Part shown: one piece after another, positions 1 through 6,800 of the stretch
Position numbering within the stretch: position 1 is the first letter of the stretch
Layout: every line of letters starts with the position of its first letter
NCBI GenBank assembly: GCA_026645575.1
Contig: JAPKMW010000127.1
Coordinates: 1 to 27,939, forward strand
DNA from: Caldilineaceae bacterium
Lineage (GTDB): Bacteria; Chloroflexota; Anaerolineae; Caldilineales; Caldilineaceae
Direction: 5' to 3'
DNA: 27,939 nt
The notes under the pieces: generated by a model
Databases searched by the model: none
Told to the model about the DNA's origin: nothing
Seen by the model: the letters and a program-made list of their open reading frames with translations, nothing else
Translations under genes and position numbers: made by a program

Positions 1-58
1 GCGTCGACATCCTTTTCAATATGGCGACTGCCAACTAACCTTTTTTCCCCAGAAATAA

Positions 59-607
59 TTCCTGGATGGATACTTAGAGCGTGACCAACGGTATCAAACC
101 CGCAATGCAAAAGCGATAGCTACATTGGGAATTACACTCTTTCGGTTGTTGCCAGCATTTCAGTATGAATTTTTGGAAATGCTAAAGAATGGCGGCCAAC
201 TTCGTGTTTTATTAGTTGATCATCAAAGCGCAGCCATTGAGATGGCTTCAATAAGGTCAGATTCAGGGACTCCAGTAAAAACACAAATAGGGCGTGTAGA
301 AGATATGCTTGAACTACTCTCTAGGTGGAAGATCAATATACCTAGTGCAGATCTAGAGGTACGTTTATTAAATTTTCCACCACCATATGGAATAACTGTG
401 ATTTATCCTCGGCTAGACACAGAACGTGCTTCCTGCTTGGTTAGACTACTCACGTTTAGAACATCAACGTCCACTACGCCTACAGTCAAACCAGATCCGA
501 TCAATGACGCATACTGGTTTGAGTTTTTTTGTGATCAGTTTGAGAAGATGTGGGAATTTGCTAGACCATACGATTTGTCAAGTTCTGCTGATAACACAGG
601 ACAGTAG
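59..607 (+). pseudogene. 5'-truncated ORF of unknown function (possible broken gene)
   Basis: The first usable start is a TTG at 125, giving 160 residues. The same frame stays open and looks coding back to 59 (FLDGYLERDQRYQTRNAKAI...), just after an in-frame TAA at 56-58, and no ATG or GTG lies in that extension. The protein has the pattern of a domain I know only loosely: a segment like LRVLLVDHQSAAIEMASIR, then a beta strand with LLNFPPPYGITV, then an aromatic C-terminal helix (FEKMWEFARP). I associate this layout with the C-terminal sensor or effector domain of accessory signalling proteins in Chloroflexota and cyanobacteria, but I cannot name the family. Missing start codon and N-terminus suggest truncation or a nonsense mutation at 56. 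Function unknown. Confidence 0.45.
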
Positions 608-638
608 AGATTGTCTGATGTAAAGGTAGGAACTTGAA

Positions 639-1208
639 CCGCGCTAGCGGAAGAATGGAACCCCGCAAGGGGCGGGGTTTCTAAGCCTGCCCGCCGGAAG
701 GAGGTCGAGGGGGAATGCCGGCGGGCGCCCCGCCGTCGGCTGGGGCAAGGGAGCGAGAGCGACCGCCACCCGAGGCCGACTCGCCCCGGAGCCAGCAGAG
801 AAAGTCACACCGCGCAGCGTGAGGTGTGGCTGGTGGCCTGGAACAAAGTGGAAGGGCATCTCGGCGCCGTCCTCGGTTAGGTACGAACAGATGTACCGTG
901 AGCACCAAGAACGAGGATGCTTTCCTTGTAGCACTCTAATGGCACAAAAACAGGTTGAAATATACTTGTGCGGAGAGGAAAGCACGGCGGGGCGAGTCGG
1001 GCTCGCTAGAGACCGACGGTGGGCCAAGGCGATTCTGTCCCCCGTAGTGAAGCCCCTGATCGGGGTCGCGAGTGGTTTTGAGAAAAACTTACGAGCAGAA
1101 CCGATCACCACTACCGCCTGGTAGTGGAAGGGCGCAACGAAGTGGGGATGGATGAGCCTTTGCTCACTTCTCCCTCGATAGTGGCAAGGACTCAATGTCC
1201 GCAGCCAC
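639..1208 (+). ncRNA. Candidate large structured RNA (possibly HEARO / omega-RNA-like)
   Basis: A GC-rich stretch with no convincing ORF holds a chain of hairpins. Paired segments: 659-666 with 672-679; 689-697 with 718-726 (GCCCGCCGG/CCGGCGGGC); 727-734 with 738-746; 804-811 with 823-830 (one G-U pair); 880-884 with 893-897; 996-1000 with 1013-1017; 1053-1056 with 1062-1065; 1108-1115 with 1120-1127 (CCACTACC/GGTAGTGG); and 1181-1185 with 1204-1208 enclosing 1188-1191/1197-1200. Several stems need G-U pairs when read on the plus strand, which favours plus-strand RNA. The general look (many short GC stems, conserved-looking purine-rich joints such as GGCCAAGGCGAU) reminds me of HEARO RNAs, the guide RNAs of IscB/IsrB elements, which often occur without their ORF in Chloroflexota. 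The family name is a guess. A group II intron fragment, RNase P RNA and tmRNA were considered and do not fit. Confidence 0.42.
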
Positions 1209-1274
1209 TATACTCTCTTGTTCTTGGTAAGTCGATTTTCTGTTGTCTTCAAAAACAAGCAATAGTACATGGGG

Positions 1275-1297
1275 CTATTGTTGGGTATCCACAATAG
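1275..1297 (-). terminator. Hairpin just downstream of rep
   Basis: CTATTGT at 1275-1281 pairs perfectly with ACAATAG at 1291-1297 around a 9-nt loop, directly after the rep stop codon. There is no T-run on the minus strand after it, so it is at best a weak or factor-dependent terminator. Confidence 0.3.
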
Positions 1298-1298
1298 G

Positions 1299-2492
1299 CT
1301 ACCCACTCCCCTTCCCTCTTTGTTCGCCATTGTCAACCACGATCTCTATGTGCAGTGGCCGACCAGCCAACTTACTCAGTACCGCGGTGAGCGGCTCTTT
1401 GACGCGCGGGTGGGCTACTTGTTGGACCATGAAGGAATTGATGACATGTAAGACTGCCCTACCTTGCTCAAGCTTAAGCAACTGAGTACTGGTGAGAATA
1501 GCTTCAGAGACTCCTTGATGGGCCAATTCAGGCTTTGCTCCTTCCCAAAAGGCTAGATCAGTATCAGTCGTTTGGTACTGGGTAAATAGCCTGTGCAATC
1601 GTTCTGAAAACGCTGCCTCACGCTCTTTTTGCTGTCGTTCAGCACGCTCTGAGTGGGCTTTCTGAGCCTCTAGGACGGCTTTTTTTCGTTTGTTTTCAGC
1701 ATTTGCTGGTCTCTCAACATTTGCGTTATTCACTGCCGATTTATAGCCATCAGGAGCGCCGTAATTCTCTTCTATGGCTTTGCGCAGCCATGCTGCTGGT
1801 TTCTTGATCGCTTTTGGCTCATGTTCAATCAGGTACTTGAGGAATTCAATCTTCTCGCTGAGCCGCTCTGGAGGGTATGTTTTTGCAAGAGCCTCACTCA
1901 CGTTTTGTGAAATGCCCCATTCATTCAAAGCAACAACAACAGAATTGGCCTTTGTTGTTGTATTTTCTGTTTTTTGTTTTGCTGTTTCTTGTGGGTTAAA
2001 ATTTTTAACTCCCGGAGTAAAATTATTTAACTCCCCCCCCGGGTTAAAATTTTTAACTCCCCCCCTCTCCTGCCTGGCAGCTTGCTCAACTTTCACATTT
2101 ACACGAGATTCAGAACGACCAACATTTAGCTGATAGGTTGAGGAAAGATCCCCTCCTTTGGGATTTCTTCTGCAAATTTTTATGATAAAGTTTTTGGCCT
2201 CTAAAGATTGAACGGCTTTAGTTACACTAGGTCTACTTAGGCCGGTCCCATAATCAAGACGTTCCCCGTCCTTTCTTGTTATTCCATTCACCATCTGTTC
2301 GATTGAAATATCATCCGTATCCTTTTTAAAGCCAAAGGTGCGGCGGCAAATGTACAACAGCACTTTAAGTTCTTTCTCTGAAAGAAAAGCCAAGTGTTCG
2401 TCTAGTAGCAGATCGGGGATGGGGGTATAGTTTGGAGAACTATACCCAGTGAAACGGGCTAATGGTGCTTTTTCGTGTTCATGGGCCTGCAT
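1299..2492 (-). CDS. Replication initiator, lambda-O / winged-helix type
   Basis: A 397-residue protein with an N-terminal winged-helix domain (about residues 20-125) of the phage replication protein O / replisome organiser type. Visible hallmarks are YTPIPDLLLDEHLAFLSEKE, LKVLLYICRRTFGFKKDTDDIS and a recognition-helix region GTGLSRPSVTKAVQSLEAKNFI. Family members bind origin iterons and recruit the helicase or its loader. The middle (about 145-175) is a low-complexity stretch with repeated GVKNFNPG-like units, encoded by DNA repeats described separately. The C-terminal half is basic, with a coiled-coil-like segment (NKRKKAVLEAQKAHSERAERQQ). It is the last gene of the parA-RHH-rep operon, 24 nt after the RHH gene. 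The ATG at 2492 has only a weak purine-rich ribosome site. Confidence 0.8.
   Translation of the reverse strand: MQAHEHEKAPLARFTGYSSPNYTPIPDLLLDEHLAFLSEKELKVLLYICRRTFGFKKDTDDISIEQMVNGITRKDGERLDYGTGLSRPSVTKAVQSLEAKNFIIKICRRNPKGGDLSSTYQLNVGRSESRVNVKVEQAARQERGGVKNFNPGGELNNFTPGVKNFNPQETAKQKTENTTTKANSVVVALNEWGISQNVSEALAKTYPPERLSEKIEFLKYLIEHEPKAIKKPAAWLRKAIEENYGAPDGYKSAVNNANVERPANAENKRKKAVLEAQKAHSERAERQQKEREAAFSERLHRLFTQYQTTDTDLAFWEGAKPELAHQGVSEAILTSTQLLKLEQGRAVLHVINSFMVQQVAHPRVKEPLTAVLSKLAGRPLHIEIVVDNGEQRGKGSG
1931..2061. repeat. Intragenic iterons and T-rich tract; candidate replication origin
   Basis: Two identical 21-bp units (1993-2013 and 2041-2061; GGGTTAAAA then T-run then AACTCCC) flank a diverged third unit at 2014-2034. 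Each is a quasi-palindrome, since the unit nearly equals its own reverse complement (GGGAGTTAAAAATTTTAACC). On the left lies a T/G-rich, A-poor tract (about 1952-1992) bounded by a 9-bp inverted repeat CAACAACAA (1931-1939) / TTGTTGTTG (1952-1960). Iterons plus an AT-rich strand-asymmetric block inside the initiator gene is the arrangement of the lambda origin in gene O. Initiator binding here is inferred. Confidence 0.55.
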
Positions 2493-2516
2493 TGTTCTTT
2501 CGCATATATTGATTGG

Positions 2517-3083
2517 TTAACTAGTTAATTGATTAATCAATCGACTAACTAATCGATTAGCTAGTTTTTCAGCAGTTTCTTTTGCTTCAAGATTCGCTTC
2601 CTCAAGAACTAAGCGAATAATCGTAGAACGGTCAATTTTATTGCTTACTTTACCCTTCAGTATTTCAGAAACATTTCTTACCGCTTCATCTAAGGCGGCA
2701 TCTTGCTTCTCAGAAATATAAAAGCCTTTGGGTTTACCGATGATCATAGATGTATCAATTGCCTGCCTAATTGGTGGATTAGGTGATTGGCTACGCTGTC
2801 GATTAACTGGCTTATCATTAGGTTGACTCACTGGTTGATTACTCAATGTATTAGCCGCTTGATCAGTTGGCTGTTCAAGCGATTGAATGATTTGTTTGTT
2901 AGTTAATTGATCGATTGGTTGATGGGTTGATTGATTAGTTGATTGGACGGTCGATTTGTCAATCGATTGAGTTGGTGTTGGGGTCGTTGGGGTAGGAGTT
3001 GAGGCATCCCTTTTAGCTGCAAAAAATACAGATGCACCTTCAAGCTCGTTGGATATAGCTGTTACATCTAGTTTCTTTTTCAT
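2517..3083 (-). CDS. Ribbon-helix-helix ParB-like partner with tetrapeptide-repeat linker
   Basis: A 188-residue protein in three parts. The N-terminal about 30 residues (MKKKLDVTAISNELEGASVF) may contact ParA. Residues about 35-110 are a disordered linker of about 18 tetrapeptides of type Q-[SP]-[IT]-[DN] (QSID KSTV QSTN QSTH QPID ...). Residues about 118-165 look like a ribbon-helix-helix DNA-binding fold (GFYISEKQDAALDEAVRNV ... DRSTIIRLVLEE), followed by a basic tail. Its start overlaps the parA stop by 4 nt (ATGA), so the two are translationally coupled, as expected for a type Ib-like partition operon. The linker and the extreme C-terminus are encoded by GATTGATT-type iterated DNA. Role inferred: centromere binding and operon autoregulation. 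Confidence 0.7.
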   Translation of the reverse strand: MKKKLDVTAISNELEGASVFFAAKRDASTPTPTTPTPTQSIDKSTVQSTNQSTHQPIDQLTNKQIIQSLEQPTDQAANTLSNQPVSQPNDKPVNRQRSQSPNPPIRQAIDTSMIIGKPKGFYISEKQDAALDEAVRNVSEILKGKVSNKIDRSTIIRLVLEEANLEAKETAEKLANRLVSRLINQLTS

Positions 3084-3829
3084 AAACTGAGTTCCTCTAA
3101 TAATCTGTTATACGCTTGGGCAGACTTTGACTGTGGGCTAAAAGAGAAAATATCCTTTTTACTAAAATGGGCATCTCTAATATCGGTGTTGCGGGGAATA
3201 ATTGTTCTTAGCAGTTTATCTGGATATCTATTGCGTAAAACGTCTAAAGAAACCTCACTATTAATTGTCGGATCACTCATCGTGAATAAGTATCCTGCTA
3301 ACTCTAAAGTTGGATTAAATAATGAACGAACCTCCTGAATTGTCTTACTAATTTGCACAATTGAATCAAGCTCAAAGTAACCTGGTGATATGACAATCAA
3401 CACTTTATCGGAAGCAGTAAATGCATTAACCGTTAACCAAGAAAGGGCAGGAGGACAGTCAATGATGATGTGGTCATACTTATCCTTTACATGATCTAAC
3501 TGAGTTTTGAGACGTGCTTCTCTGTGATCTATTGCAGTTGTTAGTTCAACGTCTGTGTTTGAAAGCAGAATGTGAGAAGGAACTATGTCAACATTAGGAA
3601 TAGAAGTTGAATGAATAGCCAAGGGTTGACGTTTTAGAATAGTAACACAAACCGAATTTACATCGCGAACAGAGAGATAATCAGGGATGAGAACTTTAGA
3701 GGAATTTGCTTGGCTATCTACATCTATGAGGAGAACACGCTTATTTTTCCGACCCAAACCTGCTGCTAAGCTAATGCTGGTTGTTGTTTTACCTGTTCCT
3801 CCCTTTTGGGAAGCGACTGACAATATCAT
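3080..3829 (-). CDS. parA: ParA/Soj-type partition ATPase
   Basis: A 249-residue P-loop ATPase of the ParA/MinD superfamily. The deviant Walker A box KGGTGKTT starts at residue 9, a Walker A' aspartate lies in VLLIDVDSQANSS, and Walker B is HIIIDCPPALSW. The short length, with no N-terminal helix-turn-helix, matches type Ib plasmid ParA or chromosomal Soj, which use a small separate DNA-binding partner. The ATG is preceded by a clear AAGGAG at proper spacing (CAAGGAGCACAATG on the minus strand). It is the first gene of the parA-RHH-rep operon, and a strong inverted repeat lies just upstream. It presumably segregates the element from which the island derives. Confidence 0.92.
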   Translation of the reverse strand: MILSVASQKGGTGKTTTSISLAAGLGRKNKRVLLIDVDSQANSSKVLIPDYLSVRDVNSVCVTILKRQPLAIHSTSIPNVDIVPSHILLSNTDVELTTAIDHREARLKTQLDHVKDKYDHIIIDCPPALSWLTVNAFTASDKVLIVISPGYFELDSIVQISKTIQEVRSLFNPTLELAGYLFTMSDPTINSEVSLDVLRNRYPDKLLRTIIPRNTDIRDAHFSKKDIFSFSPQSKSAQAYNRLLEELSL

Positions 3830-3840
3830 TGTGCTCCTTG

Positions 3841-3880
3841 AATAAAACCAAAAGCCAGTTGCTGGGTTTTTTGGTTTATT
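3841..3880. promoter_or_regulatory. Inverted repeat upstream of parA (operator / centromere candidate)
   Basis: AATAAAACCAAAA (from 3841) and TTTTTTGGTTTATT (to 3880) form a near-perfect inverted repeat offset by one base, with an inner CAG/CTG pair in the loop. It ends about 12 nt before the parA start, within the leader. Type Ib partition operons usually place the partner-binding centromere/operator here; that role is inferred. A TTGAAA/CATACT promoter-like pair lies further upstream on the minus strand. Confidence 0.45.
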
Positions 3881-4035
3881 GGGTGCTATTACTATTTACT
3901 CGTCTCAGTATGGATCATGTATGAGAAACTTTTCAAGTAGTAAAAAAGGATAACAATTGAGAGTAGGCCATTAAGAGATTTACCTAGTAGAGTGGTAGGT
4001 AACCAAGAATTCGCATAACCATACATTCTGTGTTG

Positions 4036-4048
4036 TGATAGACTATCA
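4036..4048. promoter_or_regulatory. Short perfect palindrome before the 4070 gene
   Basis: TGATAG-A-CTATCA is a 13-bp perfect palindrome about 20 nt upstream of the start of the next gene, in the region shared with the divergent parA operon. A repressor site is plausible, but no binding protein can be assigned. Confidence 0.3.
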
Positions 4049-4069
4049 ACATAGGAAATGAAAGAAAGT

Positions 4070-4309
4070 ATGGCACTGACACCGCAAGATTTGCAGGCTA
4101 TTAAAGAATTAGTTGCAGAAAATAATGAAGTTTTACTTGCGCGAGTTGATGTAATGATAGGTAAAAAATTAGAGCAGCAAAATACGGAGATAGCTCAAGT
4201 TATTAACCAAGCACTATCGACAGTTGATGATGTGTATGCAACTAAATCGGAACTTGCTGAAGTGCGACAGAAGGTTGCACATCTTGAAAGACAATTAGCT
4301 CTTGGCTAA
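4070..4309 (+). CDS. Small coiled-coil protein of unknown function
   Basis: I prefer the ATG at 4070 (79 residues, MALTPQDLQAIKELVAENNE...) over the in-frame ATG at 4058: the upstream one has AGGAA touching it, while 4070 has a purine-rich GAAAGAAAG before it and gives the usual MALTPQDLQ-like start of such proteins. The protein is almost entirely helical, with heptad-like leucine/isoleucine spacing at the end (SELAEVRQKVAHLERQLAL). Small accessory proteins of this kind are common on plasmids and prophages. It is transcribed divergently from parA. No enzymatic motif is visible and the function is unknown. Confidence 0.6.
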   Translation: MALTPQDLQAIKELVAENNEVLLARVDVMIGKKLEQQNTEIAQVINQALSTVDDVYATKSELAEVRQKVAHLERQLALG

Positions 4310-4479
4310 AACAAAGTATAGCGGTAAGCACATTCTCTGCACCTGTAAAGTGAGCAAGTCTATCAGCCTTGAATCTTTGACAGCGGGGTAGGACAGCCAT
4401 ATGATTGTGTTGCCCTCAGCGATTTACTATTTCTCTAGATGAAATAACAAAAATCTATTACCAACTAAAGGATAGATAA

Positions 4480-4722
4480 ATGGAAATTACTGTCACGATC
4501 CCGCCCAGCGTTGAGGATCATCTCAAGGCGTATGCAGCATCTTTGTTTTTTGAGACTACCCCTTATGCGATCTCACATGCCGTTGTCTCTGCCTTGATTA
4601 ATCAATTAGATGCTGCTTGCTTGGTAAGTCGTGATGAAATTGTTGCTGGTATTCTGGAGGAGAGTAAATCACAATCGCCCCAGTTAATGGCATTACCTGT
4701 GGTCGAAAAAAACTACCACTAG
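4480..4722 (+). CDS. Small hypothetical protein
   Basis: An 80-residue acidic protein beginning MEITVTIPPSVEDHLKAYAA, with a good AAGGAT ribosome site 9-10 nt upstream (ccaactaaaggatagataaATG). The start resembles a beta-strand plus helix of a ribbon-helix-helix-like or antitoxin-like module (MEITVTIPPSVEDHLKAYA), and a helical segment SHAVVSALINQLD follows. No partner toxin is seen nearby. The 170 bp before it (4310-4479) shows nothing recognisable. Confidence 0.5.
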   Translation: MEITVTIPPSVEDHLKAYAASLFFETTPYAISHAVVSALINQLDAACLVSRDEIVAGILEESKSQSPQLMALPVVEKNYH

Positions 4723-4937
4723 TAGAAAACGATTTTTAGATCCGATTCAGCAAGCAGCCCCAATAGTCCAGTAGAATGTTACCCTTCTTCCAAATCGATA
4801 TTACTAAAAATTACAACTATTTTAATAGGTATAGCAGCGCTCTACCTTAGCGGAAATAAGTGAAGACGGTAGGGCAGAGACAGGTTCAACCAGGCTCACT
4901 AGGTTAAAGGCAAGTAAAGTATCACTTTGTGAGTTAG
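4723..4937. other. Non-coding stretch at the island edge
   Basis: No ORF or RNA gene is recognised. A weak hairpin pairs GCTCTACC at 4839-4846 with GGTAGGGC at 4868-4875 (one G-U pair). Base composition shifts from AT-rich to GC-rich here, so the island junction probably lies in this stretch or just after it. Confidence 0.35.
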
Positions 4938-5123
4938 TTCCCCAATCAGCATAGTGATTTCATCGATCCGTTCACCTTTATCGAATTTTTACAAGCGGCG
5001 CGGGACACTACGCCCCGCCCCTTTGACATTATGCTGGAAGCCAAGGCCAAAGATCTGGCTTTACTGCGCTTACGCCAGCATCTTGCCACCTACGCACCGA
5101 ATTTAGGGCAAGTAATTGGCTAA
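4938..5123 (+). pseudogene. uvsE: C-terminal remnant of UV damage endonuclease UvsE
   Basis: The frame ending at the TAA at 5121-5123 reads HSDFIDPFTFIEFLQAA, then about 11 residues, then FDIMLEAKAKDLALLRLRQ and a short tail. This matches the C-terminal end of the UvsE/UvdE TIM-barrel endonuclease, whose hallmark is HSDY-D ... F-FL ... FD(I/V)MLEAKAKDLALL-LR. The full enzyme is about 300 residues; only the last about 60 remain. An in-frame TAG at 4935-4937 precedes it with no start codon. The rest of the gene is not in this window, so it was deleted or separated when the upstream island arrived. Confidence 0.8.
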
Positions 5124-5154
5124 TCCTGTGCTACCAAATAAATCGAGCGTTATC

Positions 5155-5554
5155 ATGAAAACTGACCCACTAGACGCCAGCTTTACCTGCAGATGCGGAA
5201 GAACGCTTGATCAGCGTGCTGTCGCAATTGATTGAACAGAAGTTCAAGACGTTGACCTACAAGGAGTTAAGTGAGATGTTACAACTTACACCATTCCGGG
5301 AAACAGACAGTTACAAAGAAGCTTTACAAGCATCACTGCAAGAGGAACATGTTGTGATCTTGACAAGACAAATCCGCAAGAAATTCGCCCTGTCGCCAGA
5401 AATGAGCGCTGCCATCAACGCAGAACTACAGCAACTCGACCTGGCGACATTGCGCACCTTGCTCGACCTGATTTTCGACATCTCTTCGGTAGAACAACTG
5501 GAAACTTGGATCGGGAGCAAACTGCCGCAGAAAGGTAGGAACGTAGCGGCATAA
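5155..5554 (+). pseudogene. Internally deleted Rpn/DUF2887-type putative transposase
   Basis: An ATG at 5155 begins MKTDPL, the usual N-terminus of Rpn-family (PD-(D/E)XK, DUF2887-like) proteins, but that frame soon becomes nonsense. About 25 nt later, in another frame, the text resumes as the family C-terminus: AEERLISVLSQLIEQKF, LTYKELSEMLQL ... TDSYKEALQ, then a DUF4351-like end (LDLATLRTLLDLIFDISSVEQLETW). The nuclease domain between the two is gone, so a frameshifting internal deletion is the simplest reading. Translation from the TTG at 5207 would give a 115-residue C-terminal fragment, probably not functional. Full-length relatives are about 250-320 residues. Confidence 0.72.
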
Positions 5555-5574
5555 ATACTGTTAGCGACGAAGCG

Positions 5575-6246
5575 TTACCACAGCGTGATCACCCGCTCTT
5601 CCCCTGTACGTAACTTTTCTCGGTTTGATCCCAGCGCCACCACCACCGCCGCCAGCACCAGCACGCCATAGACCACAAACGGCCACGGCGCCACTTCATT
5701 TAGGTAGAGAACCAGGAAGATCGCAAAGGCGCTGACGGCCACGCCAAAGGTGGCAATCGACGCAATGCGTGTCCACCAGAGCAGAAAAGCGCCGATCAAC
5801 CAAACCATGCTGCCGACCAACGGGTGGATCATCATGGTGGTGGCAGCACTGGTGATACCGCCGGCGCCCCCTTTGAAGCCGAGAAAGATCGACCAATTGT
5901 GCCCAATGATGGCAAAGGCGCCGGCCAGCGCCTCCGCCAGTTTGAGCGCACTGTAGCGCAGGGTTGCTTCATCCACCTCCATCGGCCCCGTTTCGGGGAA
6001 GAGCAGGCGATAGAGATTCTGAATCAGCCAAATCGCCACCACCCCTTTCACGGCATCGCCGATGAGGGTCGGCACGGCGGCTTTGAGACCGGCGGCGCGC
6101 CAAGCGTTGGTGGTGCCGGTGCGACCACTGCCGACCGCACGCAGATCGACGCCATAGACACGCCCCACCAGTACCCCCACCGGCAGCGCCCCCAACAGAT
6201 AGCCCAGCAGTGCGCCCAGTGGCACAATCGACCAAATAGTGGACAT
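5575..6246 (-). CDS. plsY: Glycerol-3-phosphate acyltransferase PlsY (divergent)
   Basis: A 223-residue integral membrane enzyme that transfers an acyl group from acyl-phosphate to sn-glycerol 3-phosphate, the first step of phospholipid synthesis. The three family motifs are visible: GSGRTGTTNAWR (residues 39-50), GHNWSIFLGFKGGAGGITSA (about 115-134) and the cytoplasmic REKLRTGEER near the C-terminus. The usual GSGN-GATN and FKGGKGVAT forms are altered (R-T in motif 1; FKGGAGGITSAATT in motif 2), a divergence I associate with Chloroflexota paralogues. Several hydrophobic segments fit the PlsY topology. The start is 3 nt after the tpx stop, so the two are co-transcribed. Confidence 0.88.
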   Translation of the reverse strand: MSTIWSIVPLGALLGYLLGALPVGVLVGRVYGVDLRAVGSGRTGTTNAWRAAGLKAAVPTLIGDAVKGVVAIWLIQNLYRLLFPETGPMEVDEATLRYSALKLAEALAGAFAIIGHNWSIFLGFKGGAGGITSAATTMMIHPLVGSMVWLIGAFLLWWTRIASIATFGVAVSAFAIFLVLYLNEVAPWPFVVYGVLVLAAVVVALGSNREKLRTGEERVITLW

Positions 6247-6249
6247 AGC

Positions 6250-6762
6250 TTATTGCATAGCTTTCAACGCCGCCAACGCCGCATCATAATCGGGGTGTTG
6301 TGCAATGGCCGGCACATATTCAGCATAGCGCACCACATCGTTGGCATCGACAATAAAAATGGCCCGTTGATCCAGTCGCAACTCTTCAACCCAGGTGCCG
6401 TAAGCTTGCCCAAAGGCCATATCAACATGATCTGAGACCATCTTCACCCGCTCCACACCAGCGGCGCCACACCAACGCTTCTGCGCCATTGGCAGATCAG
6501 CGCTCACCGTCAGGACAATCACATTCTCACCCAGAGTGGCTGCTTCCTCATTCATGCGCCGGGTTTGAAGATCACAAATGCCGGTATCAATGCTCGGCAC
6601 CACGCTGATCAACCGGCTCTTGCCCGCTGTATCACCCAGGAGGCGAAAAGTCGTGGTCATGCCGTCGGCCAAGGTCACATCTTGGGCTTTGTCACCCACA
6701 GCCACCGGCGTGCCCAAGAGGGTAAAGGTCTTTTCACGTAAAGTAACGGTTCGGTTGCTCAT
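6250..6762 (-). CDS. tpx: Thiol peroxidase Tpx (atypical 2-Cys peroxiredoxin)
   Basis: A 170-residue cytoplasmic peroxiredoxin that reduces hydroperoxides using thioredoxin. The peroxidatic Cys63 lies in [19 protein letters not shown], the Tpx signature, and the resolving Cys98 in [10 protein letters not shown], matching Cys61/Cys95 of E. coli Tpx. Length is typical. The ATG at 6762 is preceded on the minus strand by a purine-rich GGAAG. It is the first gene of a two-gene unit with plsY. A long inverted repeat (6801-6859) lies between it and the upstream bactofilin gene. Confidence 0.95.
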   Translation of the reverse strand: MSNRTVTLREKTFTLLGTPVAVGDKAQDVTLADGMTTTFRLLGDTAGKSRLISVVPSIDTGICDLQTRRMNEEAATLGENVIVLTVSADLPMAQKRWCGAAGVERVKMVSDHVDMAFGQAYGTWVEELRLDQRAIFIVDANDVVRYAEYVPAIAQHPDYDAALAALKAMQ

Positions 6763-6800
6763 CTGACTTCCTTCGTAATACCTAAATAATTTGAAGATTT

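Larger units (their letters stand above)
1..4937. mobile_element. Low-GC plasmid-derived island (parA-RHH-rep)
   Basis: This stretch is visibly AT-richer than everything after about 4940 and carries plasmid or phage-plasmid functions: a ParA ATPase, a ribbon-helix-helix partner, a replication initiator with internal iterons, and small unknown genes. It ends next to degraded chromosomal genes (a uvsE tail, a deleted Rpn gene). No integrase, relaxase or transposase is seen, and no flanking direct repeats were found by eye. The left boundary may lie outside the window. The alternative is that the first 5 kb is simply an AT-rich accessory region assembled from several events. Confidence 0.5.

Noticed and set aside
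969..1130. Possible group II intron or RNase P RNA
   Set aside because: GTGCGGAGAGGAAAGC recalls pieces of both, but no domain V, no reverse transcriptase and none of the other conserved RNase P regions are present.
644..1195. Minus-strand 183-residue ORF across the structured RNA
   Set aside because: Low-complexity Pro/Arg/Ser/Ala composition with no domain pattern; it is the antisense of a hairpin-rich sequence.
2512..2990. CRISPR-like repeat array
   Set aside because: GATTGATT words are short, irregular and coding in frame on the minus strand; no fixed repeat-spacer layout and no cas genes.
5824..6435. 203-residue plus-strand ORF over plsY/tpx
   Set aside because: Antisense to two well-supported genes, with His/Gln/Arg-rich shadow composition.
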